In this document: in pieces, positions 44,821 to 53,278 of the stretch
Layout: the number at the start of each line of letters is the position of its first letter
Position numbering within the stretch: the first letter of the stretch is position 1
Assembly: GCA_049323895.1 (NCBI GenBank)
Contig: JBMOKT010000014.1
Coordinates: 34,139 to 98,138, forward strand
Reading direction: 5' to 3'
Source of the DNA: JBMOKT01 sp049323895
GTDB lineage: Bacteria; Bacillota; Peptococcia; Peptococcales; BICA1-8
DNA length: 64,000 nt
Notes under the pieces: model-generated
Told to the model about the DNA's origin: nothing
Databases searched by the model: none
Seen by the model: the letters and a program-made list of their open reading frames with translations, nothing else
Made by a program: the position numbers and the translations under genes

Positions 44821-46563
44821 TTATTTACTATCAACGTCATAAACCCGTTTAACAGGCTTTAGTTCTGTAGCATCAACAGGTACGTAGGAGAATTGAGGAC
44901 CATCGGGAGTATAGGACGCCTTAGTGGTTTTCATCCAGTTTTCATCATCACGCTCCGGGAAGTCAGGCTTATAGTGGGCTCCCCTGCTCTCATTACGGTT
45001 TAATGCACCTAGGGTGATGACCCTGGCCAGTTCCAGCATATCCCACAAGCGGCGGGTGAAATGAACAGACTGGTTGCTCCACTTGCCGGTATCGGGCAAA
45101 CCGATATTTTTATACCTGCTCATTAATTCCTGAATTTTTTCATCGGTTTCCTTTAATTTGTTGTTGTAACGGACCACGGTGACATTATCAGTCATCCAGT
45201 TGCCTAACTCCTCATGGATTTCATAGGGGTTTTCCGTACCAGACATTTTATAGATGTTTTCCACCAGATCCGCCTGCCTTTTTACTTCTTGCTCATAAGC
45301 TGAGGCAGACACTTCTTTATTCTTATCTATTCCCTTGATATATTCGGCTGCTGCCGGTCCCGCCACCATACCGGAATATACTGTGGAAAGCAGGGAGTTG
45401 GCACCCAATCTATTTGCACCATGGAATTCATAGTCACATTCCCCAATGGCAAAAAGCCCAGGTATGTTGGTCATTTGTTTATAGTCAACCCATAGTCCGC
45501 CCATTGTATAGTGCATGCCTGGGAAAATTTTCATTGGTACCTTGCGGGGATCATCACCAATAAATTTTTCATAGATTTCCAGAATACCAAAGAGTTTGCG
45601 GTCTAATTCTTCCTTGGAAATGTGAGATACATCCAAGTAAACCATGTTTTCACCATTGACACCTAACTTTTGATTTACACAAACGTCAAAGATAGCCCGG
45701 GTGGCAATATCCCTGGGAACCAGATTACCATAGGCAGGATACATTTCTTCTAAGAAGTACCAGGGCTTTCCGTCCTTATAGGTCCACACCCGACCGCCTT
45801 CTCCGCGGGCAGACTCGGACATGAGACGCAGTTTATCTTCTCCCGGTATGGCTGTGGGATGAACCTGGATAAATTCCCCATTGGCATAAATGGCACCTTG
45901 GCGGTACACTGCGCTTTGGGCACTCCCTGTATTAATAGTGGAGTTAGTACTTCTTCCATAAACCATTCCAATTCCGCCGGTAGCTAAGATAACAGCGCCG
46001 GCAGGGAAATGCCTGATTTCCATAGTAGCTAAATCCTGCGCTACTGCCCCTACACATTTTCCTTCACCATCTAAAACTGCCGACAAGAAGTCCCAGCCAA
46101 TATACATTTTTACTTTGCCTTCATCTTCAAGACGCCGCACCTGTTCATCAAGAGCATATATCAACTGCTGCCCAGTGGTGGCGCCGGCAAAGGCGGTTCT
46201 TGCAAACTTTGTACCCCCAAAGCGCCTAAAATCCAAGTTTCCTTCTGGTGTCCTATTAAAGGGTACACCCATGCGGTCAAAGAGGTAAATTATATGGGGT
46301 GCAGCCTCACACATAGCTTTAACAGGAGGTTGGTTGGCCAAAAAATCCCCACCGTAAATAGTATCGTAAAAATGCTGCCAGGGGGAATCCCCTTCATTTT
46401 TATTATCAATGGCGGCATTGATACCGCCTTGTGCACAAACTGAGTGGGAGCGCTTAACAGGGACTAGGGAAATTAAATCTACACTAAAGCCGCTTTCTAC
46501 TGCCTTGATAACAGCGGCAAGACCTGCCAGACCTCCACCTATTACCACTATCTTTTTCGACAT
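44821..46563 (-). CDS. sdhA: Succinate dehydrogenase/fumarate reductase flavoprotein subunit
   Basis: The FAD subunit that holds the dicarboxylate site, 580 residues. It has the dinucleotide fold VVIGGGLAGLAAVIKA, the covalent-FAD histidine segment RSHSVCAQGGINAA, HPTAIPGEDKLRLMSESARGEGG and GLFAIGECDYEFHGANRLGANSL. AAAAAGGAGG precedes the ATG. It is a peripheral membrane protein bound with SdhB to the cytochrome subunit encoded just upstream. Confidence 0.95.
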   Translation of the reverse strand: MSKKIVVIGGGLAGLAAVIKAVESGFSVDLISLVPVKRSHSVCAQGGINAAIDNKNEGDSPWQHFYDTIYGGDFLANQPPVKAMCEAAPHIIYLFDRMGVPFNRTPEGNLDFRRFGGTKFARTAFAGATTGQQLIYALDEQVRRLEDEGKVKMYIGWDFLSAVLDGEGKCVGAVAQDLATMEIRHFPAGAVILATGGIGMVYGRSTNSTINTGSAQSAVYRQGAIYANGEFIQVHPTAIPGEDKLRLMSESARGEGGRVWTYKDGKPWYFLEEMYPAYGNLVPRDIATRAIFDVCVNQKLGVNGENMVYLDVSHISKEELDRKLFGILEIYEKFIGDDPRKVPMKIFPGMHYTMGGLWVDYKQMTNIPGLFAIGECDYEFHGANRLGANSLLSTVYSGMVAGPAAAEYIKGIDKNKEVSASAYEQEVKRQADLVENIYKMSGTENPYEIHEELGNWMTDNVTVVRYNNKLKETDEKIQELMSRYKNIGLPDTGKWSNQSVHFTRRLWDMLELARVITLGALNRNESRGAHYKPDFPERDDENWMKTTKASYTPDGPQFSYVPVDATELKPVKRVYDVDSK

Positions 46564-46600
46564 TTCTGTTCCTCCTTTTTAGCGTCTTTCGCATATCCTT

Positions 46601-47209
46601 TTACATAAATGCCAGCATGGACCTAATCCAGAAAATATTAAAGATAACAAACAGCCCTAGGGTGATACGAGCAAATAACAATTGGGCTCTTGCCCCTCTG
46701 AGGATCCCCCAGTTAATGGCAAATCCCCATAAGCCGTTGCAGAAATGGAAGGCTGCCGCAGTAACAGAAAGAGCATAAAAAATCACCAGCAAGGGATTGC
46801 TCAGTTGATTGTGAAGTATTTCATAATAGGAGCCTCCGCCGCCAAATTTCACTGTAAAGATGTGAAAGAGAATAAAGGCGAATATTAACAGCCCGGAGAT
46901 TCTTTGCAGATAAAACATCCAATTTCGTGAATAAGAATAGGATTTTGGGTTATTCTTGGCCTGGTAGACTATATACAATCCCATTAAACCGTGAACTAAA
47001 AGGGGCAGAGCAATTAAAAATATCTCTAAAACCCAAAGGGCAGGCAGATTTTCCAAAAACTCCACTGTCCCTGCAAAGGCTTCAACACTTATAATAGCTG
47101 TGGAATTAGCTATTAGATGTTCAATTAAAAAAAGCCCTAAGGGAATTATGCCAAGCAGAGAATGAATCTTACGCAAAGCAAATTGATTGTAATTTCCCGA
47201 TTGACTCAT
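46601..47209 (-). CDS. sdhC: Succinate dehydrogenase cytochrome b558 subunit
   Basis: The 202-residue membrane anchor with five helices, binding two haems b and menaquinone. Conserved histidines stand in RKIHSLLGIIPLGLFLIEHL, LVHGLMGLYIVY, LFHIFTVKFG and AAFHFCNGLWGFAINWG. This single-subunit form is that of Bacillus and Wolinella relatives. ATG 47209 with AAAGGAGTG is preferred over GTG 47218. It is the first gene of sdhCAB-fumarase-malic enzyme and has an unusual leader. Confidence 0.93.
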   Translation of the reverse strand: MSQSGNYNQFALRKIHSLLGIIPLGLFLIEHLIANSTAIISVEAFAGTVEFLENLPALWVLEIFLIALPLLVHGLMGLYIVYQAKNNPKSYSYSRNWMFYLQRISGLLIFAFILFHIFTVKFGGGGSYYEILHNQLSNPLLVIFYALSVTAAAFHFCNGLWGFAINWGILRGARAQLLFARITLGLFVIFNIFWIRSMLAFM

Positions 47210-47264
47210 TACATACACTCCTTTGGAAAAAATTTATGATCAGGTTTGTAATAAATAGCACAAA

Positions 47265-47299
47265 GCAAAAACAGGCTGTAGTCTGCTATCTACTGCCTG
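47265..47299 (-). terminator. Terminator in the sdh leader
   Basis: On the minus strand CAGGCAGTAG, eight-base loop, CTACAGCCTG then TTTTTGC. It starts right after the stop codon of a 14-codon frame and 56 bases before the sdhC ATG, so it may attenuate the operon. Confidence 0.75.
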
Positions 47300-47344
47300 C
47301 TAAGGTGGCTCCCACAAATTGGAATAATTGATTTGTTCCCACAT
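47300..47344 (-). CDS. Possible 14-residue leader peptide before sdhC
   Basis: GGAGGGGAG stands six bases before an ATG that opens MWEQINYSNLWEPP, ending in TAG next to a terminator hairpin. The two Trp and position suggest a leader peptide, but no antiterminator structure was found, and chance cannot be excluded. Confidence 0.45.
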   Translation of the reverse strand: MWEQINYSNLWEPP

Positions 47345-47398
47345 AAAACTCCCCTCCATACAATACTTGTTTTAATTATATTTCAGGTTGGTAAGTAT

Positions 47399-47427
47399 AA
47401 TGTATACTATTCAGAATTTATAGACAA
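47399..47427 (-). promoter_or_regulatory. Candidate sdh operon promoter
   Basis: TTGTCT, 17 bases, TACATT on the minus strand, upstream of the leader frame. The AT-rich TATACATTATACT stretch offers alternative -10 boxes. Confidence 0.4.
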
Positions 47428-47471
47428 GTATAAATAAAGCGTTATTTTCTGTTAATTTTATCGAAAAAAAT

Positions 47472-47493
47472 TACTAGTGACTGGTGACTAGTT
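47472..47493. repeat. TAGTGACTGGTGACTAG heptamers
   Basis: A short patch of the dispersed heptamer family between sdhC and hisB. Confidence 0.5.
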
Positions 47494-47502
47494 ATTTTCA
47501 GG

Positions 47503-47533
47503 CAAAAAAACGAGTTAACCGCAAGGGTTAGCT
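47503..47533 (-). terminator. Terminator of hisB
   Basis: Minus strand GAGCTAACC, four-base loop, GGTTAACTC then GTTTTTTT; the stem contains the hisB stop codon. Confidence 0.88.
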
Positions 47534-48166
47534 CTCTTCTACTTCTACATTAAAACCAATTTTTCCTGCAACACCTGCAGCCATATTACTGCGCCAAGGT
47601 CTTAATTCTATTGCCTCTCTCATCGCCATCCCCAAACCCCTGAAAATACTCTCCCACTGGTGATGACCATGGTTTGCCCTGGCTTTAAGCAAATCAATAT
47701 GCAATGTGCATTGGGCGCCCTGGACAAATCCTTCTAAAAAAGCAACTAAGTCTTCCGAATGGATGCCTTCGGTACTCTCGGGAACTGCAATGCCGTTAAA
47801 ATTCAAATCCAAGTAACTACGGCTTTCAAAGCTAATTACTACCTGTGCCAATGCTTCATCTATTGTTGCCAAGGCAAAACCATACCCTTTAGCACCTGTA
47901 GCTAATTTCTTGTCTACCATTTCTTTAAAAGCCCTGCCCAAGGTTATACCAACATCTTCCGACACTAAATGGTTTAGGAGAAAATGATCCATTTCTACCT
48001 GCAGGCTGATATTTAATTCTCCCCGCCAAGCAATATGCTCTATCATATGGTTAAAAAATACCAGGGGAGTATTTATTTCCTTTTTACCCAGGGGATTGCG
48101 AGGTCCGTCATCGATTGTTACTGTTATTTTCGATTCCAGGGTTTGTCTTTCAACTTTAACTTTCAT
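47528..48166 (-). CDS. hisB: Divergent imidazoleglycerol-phosphate dehydratase (HisB-like)
   Basis: A 212-residue member of the IGPD family, which dehydrates imidazoleglycerol phosphate in histidine synthesis. Retained features: FFNHMIEH (37-44), DEALAQ (103-108), LHI and ANHGHHQWESIF (164-175). Altered features: the first metal motif, normally HHxxED, reads H66-L-V-S-E70-D71, so one histidine ligand is lost; PMDE is TIDE; DLSGRPY is SFESRSY. It is the only hisB in this his cluster and lies at its 3' end beyond a repeat array. It may be a working variant or a paralogue with another substrate. Confidence 0.8.
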   Translation of the reverse strand: MKVKVERQTLESKITVTIDDGPRNPLGKKEINTPLVFFNHMIEHIAWRGELNISLQVEMDHFLLNHLVSEDVGITLGRAFKEMVDKKLATGAKGYGFALATIDEALAQVVISFESRSYLDLNFNGIAVPESTEGIHSEDLVAFLEGFVQGAQCTLHIDLLKARANHGHHQWESIFRGLGMAMREAIELRPWRSNMAAGVAGKIGFNVEVEES

Positions 48167-48185
48167 TATTACCTACTCCTTCGCT

Positions 48186-48545
48186 AATTTTTGGGTCTGA
48201 CGAGGCTTATGGGTCTAGCTTGTTAGTCTGAATTACTTACGGGTCTAGCTTGAGCGTCTGACATACTAATGCTGTAAGATTTTGGGTCTGACATGCTTTC
48301 GGGGCAGCTTTGTTAGTCTGACACAAGCATTGCATGTTAAGTAAGCAGACGCTCAATTTTCAACCGGTTGTTGTCAGACTAGCAATGTTCGCCCAGAAGT
48401 ATATCAGACGCTCAATATTCACCCCAAAGTACATCAGACTAGCAATCTTAACCCATGAGAAAATGTCAGACTAGCAATGTTCACCCAGAAGTAAAACAGA
48501 CTAGCAATGTTCGCCCAGAAGAAAGTCAGACGCGTGATGTTCACC
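48186..48545. repeat. Large 30-base GTCTGA/TCAGAC repeat array
   Basis: About eleven units of 29-32 bases. The first half (48186-48325) reads GGGTCTAGCTTGTTAGTCTGA and variants; the second half (48345-48545) reads TCAGAC, a four-base variable part (TAGC, GCTC, GCGT), then AATGTTCACCCAGAAGTA. The halves face each other, so the array can fold on itself. It separates hisD from hisB. Confidence 0.8.
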
Positions 48546-48552
48546 CAGCAGC

Positions 48553-49842
48553 CTACCGATCTTCAACCGCTAGGGCATGTGTCTCAAAACCTTCTTCCCG
48601 GGCAAACCCAGCGGCCTTATCTTTAACCTTATTATACCCTTCAGCACTTACATAGCCTACCGAGGAGCGCTTTAGAAAGTCAAACACAGAAACACTGGAA
48701 TAGGTTTTAGCAAAACCACCTGTAGGGAGTATTGCGTTTGGACCCAGCAAAAAGTTGGCCAGCGTAATGGGTGCATTGTTTCCCAGCAGGATTTCTCCGG
48801 CATTTTTAATCCGGGGAAGGATATCCCAAGGTTCTTTAGTCATTATTTCCATGTGCTCAGGTCCATATTGGTTGACAAAATCAATAGATTCCTCCAGGCT
48901 GTCAGTCAGTATAAATCCTCCGTAGCCATTCAATACAGCCTGGACAAAATTGCGCCTTTGTTCACTCAATTTAGGAAGCTGGTTCTCTATTATCACCTTA
49001 ACTTGTGAGATTAAACTTTCAACATGGGTAACCAGGAGGCTGGCCGAATCAGGACCATGCTCAGCCTCAATCATTAAATCCAGGGCTGCTTTATGGGGGT
49101 CAGCTGTTTCATCTGCCAGGATGATGGCCTCACTTGGACCAGCTGGGGGTCCTACATCCAATACCCCGCTGAGAAGCCTTTTAGCTGCTGTCACATAAGA
49201 ATTCCCTGGTCCAATAATCTTGCTGCAGGCTGGTATAGTTTCTGTACCGTAAGCTATGGCAGCTACCGCCTGAATACCTCCGACCTTGTATATTTCCTTT
49301 AGTCCAGCTATCTTGGCAGCAGCTAAGACGCTGTCATCAAGACTACCTTGAGCATTGGGGGGTGTCACTACAACTACCTTGGGGACCTTAGCCACCACAG
49401 CAGGAACAGCCAGCATCAATAAAACCGAAGGAAAACTTCCTTTACCCCGGGGAACGTATATACAAACGTCATTAATAGGATTTGTTTGTTCACCCACCAG
49501 CACACCGGGTACTGTTTCTGTAAACCAGAGGGGCTCGGGCATTTGGTGGGAATGAAACTTTTTAATGTTGTCAAAGGCAAATTTTAATGTTTCCTTAAAC
49601 TCCTCGCTTACCCTTTCATACCCCTGGTTAATTTCTTCCTGGGTTACCCTGATTTTATCAGGTGTAATCCTGGCCCCATCAAACTTTTCCGTGTAGTAAC
49701 AGACTGCCTGGTCACCTTTTTCCCTAACTTCATCAATAATACCACGGGCAACCTTCATCTGTTCAGTAATATCTATTTCCGCCCTGCGCATTATTTTTTT
49801 CTGTACTTCCTGGTCTGTCTTATTCCATTGGTATACATTCAC
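48553..49842 (-). CDS. hisD: Histidinol dehydrogenase
   Basis: HisD oxidises histidinol to histidine with two NAD+. The 429-residue product has the substrate and zinc-site segments [46 protein letters not shown] and GPEHMEIM. It overlaps hisIE by four bases. The start is [11 protein letters not shown]. Nothing is unusual apart from the repeat array right after its stop. Confidence 0.95.
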   Translation of the reverse strand: MNVYQWNKTDQEVQKKIMRRAEIDITEQMKVARGIIDEVREKGDQAVCYYTEKFDGARITPDKIRVTQEEINQGYERVSEEFKETLKFAFDNIKKFHSHQMPEPLWFTETVPGVLVGEQTNPINDVCIYVPRGKGSFPSVLLMLAVPAVVAKVPKVVVVTPPNAQGSLDDSVLAAAKIAGLKEIYKVGGIQAVAAIAYGTETIPACSKIIGPGNSYVTAAKRLLSGVLDVGPPAGPSEAIILADETADPHKAALDLMIEAEHGPDSASLLVTHVESLISQVKVIIENQLPKLSEQRRNFVQAVLNGYGGFILTDSLEESIDFVNQYGPEHMEIMTKEPWDILPRIKNAGEILLGNNAPITLANFLLGPNAILPTGGFAKTYSSVSVFDFLKRSSVGYVSAEGYNKVKDKAAGFAREEGFETHALAVEDR

Positions 49843-50444
49843 TTATTTCCCCTTCTTTCCTTTAATACGTCTAGTACCTCCCGCAAAGATAGCTCCTTTT
49901 CCCGGAAAAGAACCAACAGGTGATACAATAAGTCAGCACTCTCGGCTTTTAATTCTGGCATGGAATGATTTTTGGCCGCTATTATAACCTCTGCCGTTTC
50001 CTCCCCCACTTTTTTTAATATTTTATCTAAACCCTGGTTAAATAAATAGGTTGTATAGGATTTTTCTGGTCTTTCTCTATACCTTTGGGAAATAATGTTG
50101 CATAAATCATCCAGAAGGAGGTTGCTCCCTTCTGCAAAACAGCTTTCGCTGCCTAAATGGCAGGCAGGACCCTGAGGTTCAACCTGGAGAAGCAAGGTGT
50201 CAGAATCACAGTCAGCAGCAATGGTTAATACCTTTTGAATATTTCCCGAGGTACCCCCCTTATGCCACAGGGACTGACGGGACCTGCTCCAAAACCATGC
50301 TTCACCGGTTTCCATGGTTTTTTCCAGGGACTCCCGATTCATATAGGCCATCATTAAAACTTTCCCCGTTAAATAATCCTGTAAAATTGCAGGAATCAGC
50401 TTATCATCATTCCACTTTAAAATGGATGGGTCCAATTTTTTCAT
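49839..50444 (-). CDS. hisIE: Bifunctional phosphoribosyl-AMP cyclohydrolase/phosphoribosyl-ATP pyrophosphatase
   Basis: A 201-residue fusion of HisI (about 1-110) and HisE (about 112-200), catalysing steps 2 and 3 of histidine synthesis. HisI has [24 protein letters not shown], the zinc cysteine in [13 protein letters not shown] and CHLGSESCF. HisE has [21 protein letters not shown]. It overlaps hisF and hisD by four bases each, so the genes are translationally coupled. Confidence 0.95.
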   Translation of the reverse strand: MKKLDPSILKWNDDKLIPAILQDYLTGKVLMMAYMNRESLEKTMETGEAWFWSRSRQSLWHKGGTSGNIQKVLTIAADCDSDTLLLQVEPQGPACHLGSESCFAEGSNLLLDDLCNIISQRYRERPEKSYTTYLFNQGLDKILKKVGEETAEVIIAAKNHSMPELKAESADLLYHLLVLFREKELSLREVLDVLKERRGNK

Positions 50445-51199
50445 CTTATAGGAACCCCCTTTTCTTTCAGAAAACTTTTTATTTCCTGGATTGAAGTCTC
50501 CTGGTAATGGAAAATTGATGCAGCCAGAGCAGCGTCTGCACCAGTTTGTTGGAATACATCACTAAAACTTTCCTTACCCCCTGCTCCGCCCGAGGCTATG
50601 ACGGGAATGGATATTTTGTGACAAACCTGTTGTGTAAGCTTTAGGTCAAAACCCTGCTTATGCCCATCGCAGTCCATACTGGTCAACAGAATTTCTCCTG
50701 CACCTAATTTTTCTACTTCTTGAGCCCATTCTAAGACTTTACGTCCAGTAGACCTATTGCCTCCATGGGTAAAAACTTCCCAAGTCTGCCAATCGGCATT
50801 GTATTTTGCATCAATGGCTACCACTATACACTGGCTGCCAAATATCTCGGCACCTCTCGCTACCAGTTCAGGTTCCAAAACGGCGGCACTATTAAGACTA
50901 ACTTTATCTGCCCCAGCCCTCAGCACCTTTTTTATATCATCGGTGTTGTTAATCCCACCGCCCACGGTAAAGGGTATACTTATTGTTTCCGCTGCGGCTC
51001 GAACAATCTCCAGCATGGTTTTACGCCCTTCAATGCTTGCCGATATATCTAAAAAAACCAATTCATCAGCCCCGCTTTGATCATAAAAAGAAGCCAGTTC
51101 TACAGGGTCACCAGCATCCCTAAGGTTAATAAAACTGACACCTTTTACCACCCGGCCATCCTTTACGTCCAGACAAGGAATAATCCTCTTAGTTAACAA
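50441..51199 (-). CDS. hisF: Imidazole glycerol phosphate synthase subunit HisF
   Basis: The cyclase subunit, a 252-residue beta/alpha barrel. It starts [20 protein letters not shown], with the catalytic aspartate near residue 12, and has [40 protein letters not shown] and [10 protein letters not shown] take TTG 51199, preceded by GGGAGGGA, as start; this nearly abuts the hisA stop. A longer reading to 51262 adds a non-homologous stretch. It works with HisH. Confidence 0.94.
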   Translation of the reverse strand: MLTKRIIPCLDVKDGRVVKGVSFINLRDAGDPVELASFYDQSGADELVFLDISASIEGRKTMLEIVRAAAETISIPFTVGGGINNTDDIKKVLRAGADKVSLNSAAVLEPELVARGAEIFGSQCIVVAIDAKYNADWQTWEVFTHGGNRSTGRKVLEWAQEVEKLGAGEILLTSMDCDGHKQGFDLKLTQQVCHKISIPVIASGGAGGKESFSDVFQQTGADAALAASIFHYQETSIQEIKSFLKEKGVPIR

Positions 51200-51200
51200 A

Positions 51201-51938
51201 TCAATCCCTCCCCAGCCTCGCATAAAGGGCAGGCAAATACACATGACCGGTATACAAGGCACGCCCGATAATTGCTCCTGCTATTTTTGCATCATCATAC
51301 TTGGCTAATTCAATTATGTGTTCATTAGAACCAATTCCACCTGCGATAATAACTTCCCGACCTGTTTCCTGGACAATGTTTAAGGCTTGATTAATGTTTG
51401 GTCCTGTCAGGGTACCATCCTTTTCAATATCAGTGTAGATGAAAGTCTGCACTCCAAGAACCGCTAGCTCCCGGGCCGCATCAACCAGTCCTTTACCGGC
51501 AGCATTAAGCCACCCGTCACTATAGGCTTGCCCACTTCGTCCATCTAAGGAAACCACTATTCTTTCTGGTCCATAATACTCTAGCAGTTGTTGTACCAGG
51601 GAGGGATTGTTAAGAGCTGCGGAACCGAGTATGACCCTTGCCGCTCCATTATCCAGATAGGCTTTTGCACTTGCTAGAGACCTAATCCCACCACCTATTT
51701 GAATTTTAATGTCTATTTTAGCTAAAATTGCCTTAATAATTTCTATGTTTTCCGGCTGTCCTGATTTGGCACCATCCAAGTCAATAATATGCAGCCAGCG
51801 TGCACCTTCCCCATACCATTTCATGGCCGGCTCAAGGGGATTATCAAAGTATGTACTCTCGGCAGCATAATCTCCCTTTAAAAGCCGTACACATTTCCCG
51901 CCTCTGATATCAACAGCAGGATAGATTGTGAAAGACAT
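51201..51938 (-). CDS. hisA: Phosphoribosyl isomerase HisA
   Basis: HisA isomerises ProFAR to PRFAR. The 245-residue barrel protein has [51 protein letters not shown] and [14 protein letters not shown]. It is related to HisF but carries the HisA-specific first-strand aspartate motif [17 protein letters not shown] precedes the ATG. It lies directly before hisF. Confidence 0.95.
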   Translation of the reverse strand: MSFTIYPAVDIRGGKCVRLLKGDYAAESTYFDNPLEPAMKWYGEGARWLHIIDLDGAKSGQPENIEIIKAILAKIDIKIQIGGGIRSLASAKAYLDNGAARVILGSAALNNPSLVQQLLEYYGPERIVVSLDGRSGQAYSDGWLNAAGKGLVDAARELAVLGVQTFIYTDIEKDGTLTGPNINQALNIVQETGREVIIAGGIGSNEHIIELAKYDDAKIAGAIIGRALYTGHVYLPALYARLGRD

Positions 51939-51949
51939 TGTATTTCACC

Positions 51950-52035
51950 TCCGTAACATTAATGGTCAGCATCCGATGAATGCCAATCTTTATTGATGCA
52001 TCCCTTAAGCTAAACCAGAAAGCAGATGCCACTCC
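51950..52035. repeat. ATGCATC word repeats between hisH and hisA
   Basis: Words CATCCGATGAATGCC, GATGCATCCC, TTAAGCTAAACC and GCAGATGCC, of the family at 7204-7400, inside the his operon. Confidence 0.5.
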
Positions 52036-52038
52036 CGA

Positions 52039-52647
52039 TTAAGTCACTAACTCATACCTTTCCACCCAATTCTTCAATAGAATCATACCAGCTTGGCTGC
52101 TTTTTTCCGGGTGAAACTGCATGCCTATTATATTATCAGCCCCAACAACAGCGGGAACCTTTACTGCGTAGTCGGTTGAGGCCAGGATGTTTTCCTTGGT
52201 AGTCCTGGCGTAATAGGAATGGACAAAGTAAACATAGGGATCCCCCAGACCCTTAAAAAGAAAATGGTCTTGTTCAAGGGTTAGACTGTTCCAGCCCATG
52301 TGGGGTACCTTAACCCCTGACGGGAGCCTAATAATGGTGCCCTTTAAAAGCCCCAATCCTTGGTGGAAACCGTGTTCCTCACTGCTCTCAAATAATAACT
52401 GCATGCCTAAACAAATACCCAGCAAGGGTTTGCCATTGTGGGTCCAATCCTTGACCACTTCTGCCAGTCCCTTGTTCTGCAGCTGGTTTATTGCATCTCC
52501 GAAGGCACCCACACCCGGCAGTATTAAGGAACTGCAGTCCCAAGAATCCTCTGCCTTTTCCACAAATTTATAATCACAGTCCAGCCTGCGCAATGCAGCC
52601 GCCAGGCTGAAGAGATTGCCCACATCATAGTCAACTATGCCAATCAT
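52039..52647 (-). CDS. hisH: Imidazole glycerol phosphate synthase glutaminase subunit HisH
   Basis: The class I glutamine amidotransferase that feeds ammonia to HisF. The 202-residue protein has DYDVGNLFSLAAAL, LPGVGAFGDAI, the nucleophile in [13 protein letters not shown] and the catalytic His/Glu in GMQFHPEKSSQAG. It overlaps hisG by four bases. A repeat patch sits between it and hisA, which does not break the operon order. Confidence 0.95.
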   Translation of the reverse strand: MIGIVDYDVGNLFSLAAALRRLDCDYKFVEKAEDSWDCSSLILPGVGAFGDAINQLQNKGLAEVVKDWTHNGKPLLGICLGMQLLFESSEEHGFHQGLGLLKGTIIRLPSGVKVPHMGWNSLTLEQDHFLFKGLGDPYVYFVHSYYARTTKENILASTDYAVKVPAVVGADNIIGMQFHPEKSSQAGMILLKNWVERYELVT

Positions 52648-53264
52648 TGGACCGCACCCGCTTCCAGTTTGCTTATTAGTTCCTCAATAATAGTATTCTT
52701 TAAATGGAACGTGCCCTGGTTCGCTACCAAGCGGCAGGAGATATCGGCTATGGTTTCCAGCTCAACCAGGCCATTTTCTTTCAGCGTCCTGCCTGTGGAA
52801 ACAATGTCAACAATATAATGGCTTAGACCTAAAAGGGGCGCAAGTTCCACTGAACCATTGAGCTTTATTATTTCTACCTGCTGTCCTTTTTTTCTAAAAT
52901 AGCCTGCAGTAATATGAGGATATTTGGTAGCTATCCGGGGGAGTTCTCCCCGCTGGTAGCTTTTCTCTGGTCTGCCGCAGATAGAAAGTCGGCATAAGCC
53001 GATTTTTAAATCCATTAATTCATATAAACCTTCGCCCCATTCTAATAGGACGTCCTTTCCTACAATACCGACATCGGCAACCCCGTATTTTACATAAGTA
53101 GGTACATCCTGGGGCTTTGCCAGGATAAAACGGATATCATCCTCTTTGTCTTCTACAATCAGCTTTCGTCCCTCATGGACATGTTCTTTGATAATACCTG
53201 CATTTTTCATTAATATATTTGCTTCCTCTAATATCCTGCCTTTGGGAATTGCTATTGTTATCAT
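52644..53264 (-). CDS. hisG: ATP phosphoribosyltransferase, short form HisG
   Basis: The first enzyme of histidine synthesis. At 206 residues it is the short form, which lacks the C-terminal regulatory domain and needs HisZ, encoded just upstream. Motifs: IAIPKGRILEEANILM, VADVGIVGKDVLLEWG and DIVSTGRTLKENGLVELETI. AACGGAGG precedes the ATG. Feedback control by histidine is expected to act through HisZ. Confidence 0.95.
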   Translation of the reverse strand: MITIAIPKGRILEEANILMKNAGIIKEHVHEGRKLIVEDKEDDIRFILAKPQDVPTYVKYGVADVGIVGKDVLLEWGEGLYELMDLKIGLCRLSICGRPEKSYQRGELPRIATKYPHITAGYFRKKGQQVEIIKLNGSVELAPLLGLSHYIVDIVSTGRTLKENGLVELETIADISCRLVANQGTFHLKNTIIEELISKLEAGAVQ

Positions 53265-53278
53265 CCAATATACCTCCG

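Noticed and set aside
48186..48545. Repeat array with a 30-base period that looks like a CRISPR at first sight
   Set aside because: The whole unit is degenerate, there are no distinct repeats and unique spacers, the orientation flips in the middle, and no cas gene is present.
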